From the NCBI RefSeq assembly GCF_003436275.1, contig NZ_QSOP01000001.1:156356-220355 (forward strand): 64,000 nt of DNA. Reading direction: 5' to 3'. Below, one piece after another: positions 52,850-60,734 of the stretch. Source of the stretch: Collinsella sp. TM09-10AT. GTDB lineage: Bacteria > Actinomycetota > Coriobacteriia > Coriobacteriales > Coriobacteriaceae. The notes beneath the pieces were generated by a model. The model was not told the DNA's origin. It saw nothing but the letters and a program-made list of their open reading frames with translations, and ran no database searches. The translations under genes and the position numbers were made by a program. Position 1 is the first letter of the stretch. Each line of letters starts with the position of its first letter.

Positions 52850-53955
52850 TTCGCCGTCAACTGATCAATTTCCAAAACCGCAGCGTCGATGTCCGTGTCG
52901 GATTGGGCGCGTTCGATGAGCTGCCGCGCATGTTTGCCTCGGTTGTGGGCAAGCCTAAGCGCGCGATGGTGGTTTGGAACGACGCCACATCCGAGCGTTT
53001 TGGCGAGGTCGTCGAGCATGCGCTGGTCGACGCCGGCTTTGCCGTGTCGCTGCTCGTCCTCGAGGTTTCGCCTGCCGGTGCTACGCTGGTCGATGCCGAT
53101 ACCGTCTTTGGCGCCCTGTCGGCTAATGGCATTACCTGTGACGATCTCGTTGTCGCTGTCGGCGACACGGCGACCTGCTCAGTCGTTTGCTGGTGTGCCA
53201 ATCAGTGGTGCGGTCGCACCGAGTGCGCCTTGCTGCCGACGACGTTCGACGCCATGCTCACGGTCGCGACGACCATGAAGCCGCTCGTCGCCTCGTCGGA
53301 GAATGCGCTTCCCGCTATCGCGTTTCGTCCCGAGCCGGGCTTGGTCGTGTGTGACCTCGACCTTGTTCGCGCGGCGGACCCCGAGGACCTTAAGCTCGGT
53401 TATGCGGTACTTGTTGGCACCATGCTTTCGAGCAGCAAGTCCCGCTGGAATCAGTTTACCGAGACCGTCCCCGAGATTCTCGCGGGCGAGGAGGTCGCGC
53501 TCGTCAATGCCGTTCAGTGGTCTCAGACTGCACGTAAGGACGTACTGATGGCCACGAACCCGAGCGCCCGTCATGCGCTCGATTTTGGCAAGACGGGGGA
53601 GCGTACCCTGCGCGCCTGCTTGGTCGATGCCGCGTCGCAGGTCCCTGTCTACCAGCTGCTGTCCGAGGGTATGCGCTTTGAGGCGCGCCTAGCACATGAT
53701 GCCTGTGACTTCGATATCGATTACGTCTTTGAGGTCGATGACTGCCTGGAGGACTTTGGTATCGAGGAGCTTGCCTTCGATCTGGAGCCTGCCTCATATA
53801 TCGAGGAGTTCCGCAGGCAGCAGTTTGTCCGCTCGAACCGCAGCATGTTGCCGCTGCCCGCGGCGCTCGGCGCCATTCGTCTAACGAGCGTTGAGGACGA
53901 GGTTCTCGACCGCCATGCTCGCGCATACTTGGCTTCTCGCAAAGAACTTCTCTAG
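52846..53955 (+). CDS. Degenerate 3-dehydroquinate synthase homologue (AroB-like)
   Basis: 369 residues from ATG 52846. The overall pattern follows AroB: a start of the VRVGLGAFDELP type, then LLPTTFDAMLTV (for VPTTLLSQVDSS), VVCDLDLVRAADPEDLKLGY (for VVVDLDCLKTLPPRELASG) and LDFGKTGERTL (for LNLGHTFGHAI). Yet the NAD loop GGGVVGD is VGDTATC, the metal ligands Glu of LAEVIKYG and both His of GHTFGH and LHGEA are gone. The frame is intact and codon usage normal, so it is maintained. Probably not a dehydroquinate synthase; a new role or complex partner of AroK is inference. Confidence 0.8.
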   Translation: MIRRQLINFQNRSVDVRVGLGAFDELPRMFASVVGKPKRAMVVWNDATSERFGEVVEHALVDAGFAVSLLVLEVSPAGATLVDADTVFGALSANGITCDDLVVAVGDTATCSVVCWCANQWCGRTECALLPTTFDAMLTVATTMKPLVASSENALPAIAFRPEPGLVVCDLDLVRAADPEDLKLGYAVLVGTMLSSSKSRWNQFTETVPEILAGEEVALVNAVQWSQTARKDVLMATNPSARHALDFGKTGERTLRACLVDAASQVPVYQLLSEGMRFEARLAHDACDFDIDYVFEVDDCLEDFGIEELAFDLEPASYIEEFRRQQFVRSNRSMLPLPAALGAIRLTSVEDEVLDRHARAYLASRKELL

Positions 53956-53961
53956 GATTTA

Positions 53962-53990
53962 TTGACATACATCGTCTTTCGTATCATGTT
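53962..53990 (+). promoter_or_regulatory. Candidate promoter of pepP
   Basis: Perfect -35 TTGACA (53962-53967), with CATGTT 17 bases downstream (53985-53990) as a weak -10; TATCAT at 53982 overlaps it. Confidence 0.55.
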
Positions 53991-53996
53991 GAGGGG

Positions 53997-54052
53997 CGGG
54001 TTTCCAATCGGTTGCGAATCGCGCGCGATTCCGTCGTTCGGTTGAGACCCGT
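53997..54052 (+). other. Long imperfect hairpin in the pepP leader
   Basis: Outer pairing CGGGTTTC / GAGACCCG encloses the perfect 16-bp palindrome GAATCGCGCGCGATTC (54016-54031). It would form a stable RNA stem 35 bases before the start codon. No T-run follows, so it is not a simple terminator. Confidence 0.5.
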
Positions 54053-54087
54053 TCCGTCTTTATAGAGACAACAAGAAAGGAACCTGC

Positions 54088-55218
54088 ATGTCAGAGTTTG
54101 CTGCCGGTCCCGCCGGTCGTATCGAGCGTGTCCGTGCCCTGATGGTTGAGCGTGGCTACGACGCTATCGTGGTGCGCGACGAGGCCAACCTTCGTTGGCT
54201 TACGGGCGTCAAGGGCGTCTTCGATTACACCTTCGAGTTCCCGCATGCTGCGTTTATTACGGCCGACCAGTGCCTGTTCCATACCGACTCGCGCTATCTC
54301 AACAGCTTTGAGGAGAACACGCCCGCCGGCAGCCCCTGGGTTTACGACATGGACGAGGGCACCATCTCCGGTTGGGTCGCCGGCAAGATCGCGGCCAACA
54401 AGTGCCGCGTCTGCGCTGTCGAGGACGACATGCAGATCAACTTCTACCAGGGTATCCAGCGTGGCTTGGAGGATCGTTCCGTCGCCTGCATGTTGCCGCT
54501 GATGCATGACGACATTCGCAAGATGCGCGCCATCAAGGACGCCGAGGAGATCGAGCTCATGCGCCATGCGCAGTCGATCACCGACACCGCCTTCCAGCAC
54601 ATGCTCGGCTATATTAAGCCCGGTATGACCGAGAAGCAGGTTCGCAACGAGCTCGAGAACTTTATGTTCGCCAACGGCGCCGACAGCCTGGCCTTCGGCT
54701 CCATCGTGGCGAGCGGCCCCAACACCGCCAACCCGCATGCCGTCCCGAGCGACCGCGTGATCGAGAAGGGCGACTTCGTTCTCATGGATTATGGCGCGGG
54801 TTATTGCGACTACCGCTCCGACATGACTCGTACCGTCGTGATGGGCGAGCCCACGCAGGAGCAGCTCGACTTGTACGCGCTCGTGCGCCGTGCGCACGAG
54901 GAGTGCGTCGCCGCCATCCATCCGGGCGTCGAGGGCAACGACATTTTCAAGCTTTCCAAGAAGATCATTGGCGATGCCGGCTATGGCGATTACTACAACC
55001 ATGGTCTGGGCCACGGCGTGGGCATTGACATCCACGAGCTGCCCAACTTCAACCGCAGCAAGAATATCATCGAGGTCGGCTCGGTTATCACCATGGAGCC
55101 CGGCGTCTACCTGCCCGGCGTGGGCGGCGTGCGCCTGGAGGACTACGGCGTGGTCACCGAGAACGGCTACGAGCCCTTCACCAAGACGCCGCATGACCTT
55201 CACGTCATCGATTGCTAG
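54088..55218 (+). CDS. M24 metallopeptidase, Xaa-Pro aminopeptidase/dipeptidase
   Basis: 376 residues, AAGAAAGGA upstream. An N-terminal creatinase-like domain precedes the pita-bread catalytic domain. The metal ligands are the two Asp in LMDYGAGYCDYRSDMTRT, His in HGLGHGVGID, Glu in MEPGVYLPG and Glu in GVRLEDYGVV. Releases N-terminal residues linked to proline. The order aroB-M24 peptidase-efp is frequent in Gram-positive bacteria. Confidence 0.93.
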   Translation: MSEFAAGPAGRIERVRALMVERGYDAIVVRDEANLRWLTGVKGVFDYTFEFPHAAFITADQCLFHTDSRYLNSFEENTPAGSPWVYDMDEGTISGWVAGKIAANKCRVCAVEDDMQINFYQGIQRGLEDRSVACMLPLMHDDIRKMRAIKDAEEIELMRHAQSITDTAFQHMLGYIKPGMTEKQVRNELENFMFANGADSLAFGSIVASGPNTANPHAVPSDRVIEKGDFVLMDYGAGYCDYRSDMTRTVVMGEPTQEQLDLYALVRRAHEECVAAIHPGVEGNDIFKLSKKIIGDAGYGDYYNHGLGHGVGIDIHELPNFNRSKNIIEVGSVITMEPGVYLPGVGGVRLEDYGVVTENGYEPFTKTPHDLHVIDC

Positions 55219-55251
55219 TCTACTTCGGTAGATAGTTTGGGGCGGGGCCTC

Positions 55252-55284
55252 CGGAGCAATTCGGACGCCCCGCGTTCTCTTTTT
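55252..55284 (+). terminator. Terminator after the M24 peptidase
   Basis: GCGGGGC ... GCCCCGC with a partly paired CCG/CGG interior, then GTTCTCTTTTT. Confidence 0.75.
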
Positions 55285-55292
55285 ATGCGCTC

Positions 55293-55321
55293 GCTGCAGG
55301 CGCCGTCTGCAAGTGTATAAT
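55293..55321 (+). promoter_or_regulatory. Promoter of efp
   Basis: Perfect -10 TATAAT (55316-55321); -35 GCTGCA 17 bases upstream is weak. Confidence 0.65.
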
Positions 55322-55378
55322 TTCGCTCGTATGTAATTTGGACGCTTGTGCGTTCTGCCCATAACAAGAAAGGTCGCT

Positions 55379-55942
55379 ATGCCTACCATTTCTACCGCCG
55401 ACTTCAAGAACGGCCTCGGTCTCCGCATTAAGGACAAGGTCTACACCATCGTCGAGTTCCAGCATGTCAAGCCGGGCAAGGGCGGCGCGTTTGTGCGCTA
55501 CAAGACCCGCGACATCAAGAGCGGCCGCGTCGTCGAGAACACCTGCAACGCCGGCACCAAGTTCGAGAGCGTCATGCTCACCACCCGTGAGTTCCAGTAC
55601 CTCTACAACGATGGCACCGACTACATCTTCATGGACAACGAATCCTATGAGCAGGTTCCCGTTCCCGAGGACATGGTGGGCGAGAACTCCAAGTGGCTGC
55701 GCGAGAACGACATCTGCCAGCTGCTCTTCGCCGACGATGAGCTCATGGGCGTGACTCCGCCGATGTTCATCGAGACCACCATCGTCCAGACCGACCCGGG
55801 CTTTAAGGGCGACACCGTCCAGGGTTCCACCAAGCCGGCCACGATCGACACCGGCGCTGTCATCCAGGTCCCCATGTACCTCAACGAGGGCGAGGTCATT
55901 AAGGTTGACACCCGCGACGGCAAGTTCGTCTCCCGCGTCTAG
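55379..55942 (+). CDS. efp: Elongation factor P
   Basis: 187 residues from ATG 55379 after AAGAAAGG. Three beta-barrel domains. The loop that reaches the ribosomal peptidyl-transferase centre reads PGKGGAF, with Lys at residue 34, so it is the lysine-type EF-P. The C-terminal signature is GEVIKVDTRDGKFVSRV. Relieves stalling at polyproline. Whether K34 is modified cannot be told; no epmA/epmB or ymfI gene is nearby. Heads the efp-gls24-nusB group. Confidence 0.96.
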   Translation: MPTISTADFKNGLGLRIKDKVYTIVEFQHVKPGKGGAFVRYKTRDIKSGRVVENTCNAGTKFESVMLTTREFQYLYNDGTDYIFMDNESYEQVPVPEDMVGENSKWLRENDICQLLFADDELMGVTPPMFIETTIVQTDPGFKGDTVQGSTKPATIDTGAVIQVPMYLNEGEVIKVDTRDGKFVSRV

Positions 55943-55966
55943 CAACCAACTCTTCTAGGAGGACTC

Positions 55967-56329
55967 ATGCCCCAGGAAATCAAGATTGACGGCATCGGCA
56001 TTTCGCCCGATGTTCTGACCGCCATCGTCTCGCGCGCCGTGTCCGATGTCGAGGGCATCGCCTCCGTTGGCGTCAAGGACCTTGCCACCAACCTTGTCTC
56101 CATGATGCTCTCGTCCAAGGCCCCGGCTTCCGAGCCGGCGGTCGAGGCCGAGGTCGTCGGCGACAAGCTCGCGCTCACCGTGCGCGTCGTGGTGTTCTTT
56201 GGCTATCCGTTCAAGAAACTCGCCGAGGCCGTTCGCGCTGCCGTGGTCGCTGCCATCGATGCCCAGGTGGGCGTTGAGGTCGAGCGCGTTGACGTTTGCA
56301 TCGACGGCCTCGTTTTCCCCAAGGAGTAA
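55967..56329 (+). CDS. Asp23/Gls24 family protein, copy 2
   Basis: 120 residues, AGGAGG upstream. ISPDVLTAIVSRAVSDVEGI and VRVVVFFGYPFKKLAEAVRA are the DUF322 signature; RVDVCIDGLVF ends the domain. This is the YqhY-type position between efp and nusB, distinct from the YloU-type copy at 6929. YqhY relatives have been linked to control of acetyl-CoA carboxylase activity, a possible tie to lipid synthesis. Confidence 0.85.
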   Translation: MPQEIKIDGIGISPDVLTAIVSRAVSDVEGIASVGVKDLATNLVSMMLSSKAPASEPAVEAEVVGDKLALTVRVVVFFGYPFKKLAEAVRAAVVAAIDAQVGVEVERVDVCIDGLVFPKE

Positions 56330-56332
56330 CCT

Positions 56333-56917
56333 TTGAGCCTTAAGGTTTATCGCGGGCGTACGCTTGCCCGCAGTCAGGCGCTGCAGCTGCTGTTTCAGGC
56401 CGAGGCCACGGACAGCCCGCTCGAGCGCGTCCTCGAGGGCGATTTCCTGATCTCGAAGGGCCCCCTCGACCCCTATGCGCTGGAGCTGTGCCGCGGTGCC
56501 TACGAGCATATCGATCGCATCGACTGTGCCCTGCGCGCCGTCGCCAAGAACTGGGATCTTATGCGCATGCCCGGCGCCGACCGCAATTTGCTGCGTATCG
56601 CCGTCTACGAGATGCGCTTCCTTACCGACGAAGAGGTCTCGGACGCTATCGTGATCAACGAGGCCGTCGAACTTGCCAAGGCCTATGGCACCGACCAGTC
56701 CGCGTCGTTCGTCAACGGCGTGCTGGGCAAGATCGCGCGCAGCGAGGAGTTGCCGGGCGAGGACCTGTACCAGGAACTGCTGGCCGAGGATCGCGCTCGC
56801 GAGGAGGCCCAGGCTGCCGAGGCTGCCGCTAAGGTTGCGGTTGCTCAGGCTGAGGCTGGCGTGCTGGCCGAGGATGCGGACGCCGCCGAGGCTGTCGTCG
56901 ACTCCTTCGAGGAGTAG
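56333..56917 (+). CDS. nusB: Transcription antitermination factor NusB
   Basis: 194 residues from TTG 56333 with AAGGAG at 56321-56326; no ATG/GTG fits. The helical core TLARSQALQLLFQAEATD, DRNLLRIAVYEMRFL and VINEAVELAKAYGTDQSASFVNGVLG is complete. About 50 residues of Ala/Glu-rich sequence extend the usual 140-residue fold. With NusE/S10 it binds boxA of rRNA transcripts. Confidence 0.93.
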   Translation: MSLKVYRGRTLARSQALQLLFQAEATDSPLERVLEGDFLISKGPLDPYALELCRGAYEHIDRIDCALRAVAKNWDLMRMPGADRNLLRIAVYEMRFLTDEEVSDAIVINEAVELAKAYGTDQSASFVNGVLGKIARSEELPGEDLYQELLAEDRAREEAQAAEAAAKVAVAQAEAGVLAEDADAAEAVVDSFEE

Positions 56918-56919
56918 TC

Positions 56920-57159
56920 ATGCCAGAGGGTTCTGTCCGCAACTTTGACGAGATCTCGGACCGTCTGGATCAGATCATCGCTACCGTTCGCTCCAAGGAT
57001 ACGTCCCTGGAGCGTTCGCTCGATCTGTTTGACGAAGCGATTGAACTGGGTTCCCGCGCGGTCGATATGGTCGACAAGTTTGAGCTGACGCCGCGTGAGG
57101 CCGACAAGCTCGAGCAGGAATACGATGAGGATGCGGCAAACGAATCCCAGGATAGCTAG
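56920..57159 (+). CDS. xseB: Exodeoxyribonuclease VII small subunit
   Basis: 79 residues, 2 bases after nusB. FDEISDRLDQIIATVRSKDT followed by LERSLDLFDEAIELG is the XseB signature. The small subunit caps XseA to degrade single-stranded DNA. xseA, normally adjacent, is not in the window. The last 15 residues are acidic. Confidence 0.9.
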   Translation: MPEGSVRNFDEISDRLDQIIATVRSKDTSLERSLDLFDEAIELGSRAVDMVDKFELTPREADKLEQEYDEDAANESQDS

Positions 57160-57185
57160 GCCGCATCTCCGGATACGAATGGTTG

Positions 57186-57998
57186 ATGGCATTCATGAAA
57201 CGCGTGCGTCTCGATGACGAACTGATTTCACAGGGCATCTGCGCCGATCGCGCGGATGCCCTTCGCACTCTTATGGCCGGGTTGGTTTCGAGCGGCGGTG
57301 AGCGTTTGACCTCTCCGGGGCTCAAGGTGACGCCGGGCCTGCCGCTGCACGTTAAGGGGCGCATTCCGTACGTTGGGCGCGGCGGCCTTAAGCTTGAGGG
57401 TGCGCTCGATGCGTTTTGTATCGATCCCACGGGCCTTACCTGCCTGGACGTAGGCTGCTCTACTGGCGGCTTTACCGATTGCCTGCTCAAGCGCGGTGCC
57501 GCCACGGTCGTTTCGGTCGACGTGGGCCGTGCCCAGTTTGATTGGTCGCTGCGCCAAGACGATCGCGTGACGCTCCATGAGCGCACCAACGTGACGCAGC
57601 TGCCCGAGCTCGGCTATGAGAGCGCTATCGACTTGGCTGTGTGCGACGTGTCGTTTACCAGCATCGCGAACATCATCGATGCGGTGCTGGCTTGCCTGAC
57701 GCCTATGGGTTCGTTTTGTACGCTGGTAAAGCCGCAGTTTGAGGCTCCGGCGGCGCTGGTGGGCGAGGGCGGTATCGTGACCGACCCCGCCGTGCGTGTC
57801 GACACGCTCGTTGCGGTCATCGAGCTGTTTGCCGCGAAGGGATTGTTCCCGGTCGATGTGTGCGTGTCGCCCATCCATGGCGCCAAGGGCAACGTTGAGT
57901 TTTTCCTGTACGGCACGAGGTTTGCCCCCGGCGAGCGCTCGAATGACGAGCTGCAAGCCCAGGTATCGGCTTTGAGCGAGAAAGCGGCAACGCTATGA
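57186..57998 (+). CDS. tlyA: TlyA-family rRNA (cytidine-2'-O)-methyltransferase
   Basis: About 270 residues; ATG 57186 or 57195, the latter giving the common family start (MKRVRLDDELISQG). An N-terminal S4 domain is followed by an FtsJ/RrmJ-like methyltransferase with LDVGCSTGGFTDCLLKRGA (SAM loop) and a catalytic Lys in LVKPQFE. TlyA methylates cytidines in 16S/23S rRNA in actinobacteria, where its loss causes capreomycin resistance. ATGA overlap with nadK; tlyA-nadK-recN is the usual order. Confidence 0.92.
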   Translation: MAFMKRVRLDDELISQGICADRADALRTLMAGLVSSGGERLTSPGLKVTPGLPLHVKGRIPYVGRGGLKLEGALDAFCIDPTGLTCLDVGCSTGGFTDCLLKRGAATVVSVDVGRAQFDWSLRQDDRVTLHERTNVTQLPELGYESAIDLAVCDVSFTSIANIIDAVLACLTPMGSFCTLVKPQFEAPAALVGEGGIVTDPAVRVDTLVAVIELFAAKGLFPVDVCVSPIHGAKGNVEFFLYGTRFAPGERSNDELQAQVSALSEKAATL

Positions 57999-58855
57999 AG
58001 GTCTTTCTGGTTCCCAATTACTACAAGCAAGAGGCGGTCGAGAGCGGCCTGATGCTCGAGCTCTGGCTGACGCGCCAGGGCTACGAGGTCGCATGGGCGG
58101 CCGACCAGCGCTCCAAGATTCAGAGCACGCCCGATGTTGACGATGCCGACCTGGTCATTACGCTCGGCGGCGACGGCACGCTGCTGCGCGCCGCCCGCAT
58201 TCTCAACTACCGTGAGATTCCCATTTTGGGTCTTTCCTATGGTCACCTGGGCTTTTTGACGGCGGCCAGTCCCGAGGAACGCGACGTTTTGCAGGTTGTG
58301 AGCGATGCCCTGTCCGGTGAGCTCCACGTGAGCCGTCGCGCCACCATCGCCGCAGATATCGTTTCCGTGCGCGAGGACGGCACGAAGGACGTCGTGCGTT
58401 CGTTCGCCCTTAACGACATGGCGCTCACGCGTGGGCCCCTGTCCGATATGGTCGAGTTCGACATCACCGTGTCGGGCCACCATATCGACCGCTTGCGTGG
58501 CGACGGTGTGGTCGTATCGACGGCGACCGGCTCCACCGGCTATGCGCTTTCAGCCGGTGGTCCCATCGTAAGCCCCGATTACACGGGTATGGTTTGCGTG
58601 CCCATCGCGCCGCACACCATTCAAGCTCGCGCCTTTTTGACCTCGCCAAGCGATGTCGTCGAGATCTTTATGTCTGACGACCGCCCGAGTGTGCCTGCCA
58701 TCGCTATCGACGGACAGTTTATTACCTGCGACGGCACGGTCGAGAGCGTGGCCGTGCGTCGCGGTCCCGGCGATGTGCTGTTGCTCGACTATGGCCCCGA
58801 AAGCTTCTATAACTCGGTGAGTCGCGTATTCTACGGAGTTCGTCATGATCGATGA
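57995..58855 (+). CDS. nadK: NAD kinase
   Basis: 286 residues. The ATP/NAD-binding GGDGTLLRAAR motif is near residue 58, with LNDMALTRG and DGVVVSTATGSTGYALSAGG as the second conserved block. Phosphorylates NAD to NADP. The start overlaps the tlyA stop, and its 3' end overlaps recN by 11 bases. Confidence 0.95.
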   Translation: MKVFLVPNYYKQEAVESGLMLELWLTRQGYEVAWAADQRSKIQSTPDVDDADLVITLGGDGTLLRAARILNYREIPILGLSYGHLGFLTAASPEERDVLQVVSDALSGELHVSRRATIAADIVSVREDGTKDVVRSFALNDMALTRGPLSDMVEFDITVSGHHIDRLRGDGVVVSTATGSTGYALSAGGPIVSPDYTGMVCVPIAPHTIQARAFLTSPSDVVEIFMSDDRPSVPAIAIDGQFITCDGTVESVAVRRGPGDVLLLDYGPESFYNSVSRVFYGVRHDR

Positions 58856-60473
58856 GCTGCAGGTTTCAAACATTGCACTCATTCGCGAGGCGACGCTGGT
58901 GCCCAGCACAGGCCTAACGGTTTTGACTGGCGAGACTGGCGCCGGCAAGACCGCGCTGCTCTCGGCGCTTAAGCTTATTTTGGGCGAGCGTGCCGATTCG
59001 TCGACCGTGCGCGAGGGCGAGGCGCTTGCGAGCGTCGAGGCTCGCCTGTTCGATGGCCCGCACGACGCGGAGGGCTTCACCGTGCAGCGCAGCCTTTCTG
59101 CCGAGGGCCGCAGCCGCGTCAAGATTGACGGCCGCATCGCCAGCGTGCGCGAGCTTTCCGAGCGCGTCGGCGTGATGATGGATCTTTGCGGCCAGCACGA
59201 GCATCAGCGCTTGCTCGATCCGGCGCATCATGTTGCTATGGTCGATGCCTGGGCTGGTCGCTCTGCGCTCGAGGCGCTGGAAAAGTACCGTGCCTGCCTT
59301 AAGGCGTCGCGTGCGGCTGTCAAGGAGGTCCGTCGCGTAGAGGAGGCGTCGCGTGCGCAGGGGAGTCGCGTCGAGGAGGCGCGCTTCGCCCTGGAGCGTA
59401 TCGCCGAGGTCGACCCCAAGCCGGGTGAGTATGAGGAGCTCGAGGAGCTGCTGCCGCGCTCCGAACATGCCGAGGTACTGGTTGCCACAGCTAACGATGC
59501 CCATGCATCGCTTGCTGCCGAAGGGGGAGCGCTCGATGCCGTGAACGGCGCCGTGGCAGAACTGTCGCGCATGGCTACCGTCGATCGCAAACTGGGTGTC
59601 ATCGCCGACGCACTTTCGGATGCCTGCATCTCACTCGAGGATTGCGCCAACGAGCTGCGTGCTTATCGCGATGGCGTTGCGTTCGATCCTCGCGAGCTCG
59701 CTCGCATGCGCGAGCGGTATTCCGACCTCAAGGGCCTGCTGCGTCAGTGGGGTCCCACCATGGACGATGTATTTGCCATGCGTGACCGCTCGCGGGAGTT
59801 GTTATCGCTGGTGGACGATGGTGACGAGCAGATTAGGAAGGCACGCGAGGCACTCGGCGCGGCGGAGCACGAACTGTTCGCCGCCGCCAAGGCGCTTAAG
59901 CGCGCGCGCAATACGGCAGCCCCGCGTTTTTGCCACGAGGTGGGTCGTCAGATGGCACGCCTCGAGATGGGCGGCGCTGAGCTGGTTTGGGAGTCGCGTG
60001 ATCTTCCGCGTGCCGAGTGGACGCCGGCGGGGCCTTCGAGCTACGAGCTTTTGTATCGCAGCGGCGCCGGATTGACGCCGCGTCCCTTGCGCCGCATTGC
60101 GTCGGGCGGCGAACTGAGCCGCGTTATGTTGGCGAGCAAGGTTGTCCTCGGTAATGCGGACGGCGTCGACACGCTGGTATTTGACGAGGTCGATGCCGGT
60201 GTCGGTGGTTCCACGGCTCGTGCTCTTGCTGGCGTGCTGGCCGATCTTGCCGCCACGCATCAGGTCATCGTCGTAACCCACCTGGCGCAGGTTGCGGTCA
60301 TGGCCGACAAGCATTACGTGGTCAGCAAGGAGCCAGGCGACGTTCCTCAGACGCATCTGGACGAGGTGACTGGGGACGCCCGTACCGCAGAGATCGCTCG
60401 AATGCTGAGCGGCGATCAATCGGAGGCAAGCCTGGCGCACGCCAGACAGATGCTGGAAGATGCTCGAGGTTAG
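58845..60473 (+). CDS. recN: DNA repair protein RecN
   Basis: 542 residues. SMC-like ATPase with Walker A GETGAGKTALLSALK (residues about 30-44), a coiled-coil middle, ABC signature ASGGELSRVMLASK and Walker B LVFDEVDAGVGG. Holds broken DNA ends together during recombination. Last gene of the alaS-to-recN run. Confidence 0.95.
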   Translation: MIDELQVSNIALIREATLVPSTGLTVLTGETGAGKTALLSALKLILGERADSSTVREGEALASVEARLFDGPHDAEGFTVQRSLSAEGRSRVKIDGRIASVRELSERVGVMMDLCGQHEHQRLLDPAHHVAMVDAWAGRSALEALEKYRACLKASRAAVKEVRRVEEASRAQGSRVEEARFALERIAEVDPKPGEYEELEELLPRSEHAEVLVATANDAHASLAAEGGALDAVNGAVAELSRMATVDRKLGVIADALSDACISLEDCANELRAYRDGVAFDPRELARMRERYSDLKGLLRQWGPTMDDVFAMRDRSRELLSLVDDGDEQIRKAREALGAAEHELFAAAKALKRARNTAAPRFCHEVGRQMARLEMGGAELVWESRDLPRAEWTPAGPSSYELLYRSGAGLTPRPLRRIASGGELSRVMLASKVVLGNADGVDTLVFDEVDAGVGGSTARALAGVLADLAATHQVIVVTHLAQVAVMADKHYVVSKEPGDVPQTHLDEVTGDARTAEIARMLSGDQSEASLAHARQMLEDARG

Positions 60474-60548
60474 AACGACCCGGTGGTGTTGGGGGGCAAA
60501 ATATCAGTAATTCTTGCCTCGCTACTTGTCCGTCTGGCACGACCGTCA

Positions 60549-60701
60549 AAAAACTATGTCGGTTTACTACGATGAATCGGCATAGCTCGAGCACGGCTAA
60601 AATTGCAAAAAGAAAACCGCAGGTAGAAAGCCTGCGGTTTTCTTTAACAATGCGATGTGATTGCATGTTCCGATTTCATCGTAGTAAACCGGCATAGTTT
60701 T
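60549..60701. repeat. Large inverted repeat around the recN terminator
   Basis: Left arm 60549-60580 (AAAACTATGTCGGTTTACTA...) and right arm 60670-60701 are about 31-bp inverted copies with few mismatches. They enclose a separate terminator hairpin. The layout is like a REP pair or a small MITE-like element. Confidence 0.75.
60613..60645. terminator. Terminator after recN
   Basis: Perfect 11-bp stem AAAACCGCAGG / CCTGCGGTTTT followed by CTTT; A- and T-rich flanks allow function in both directions. Confidence 0.88.
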
Positions 60702-60734
60702 GTGGGAACGGCACATAACGTCCCCCGTTAAAAC

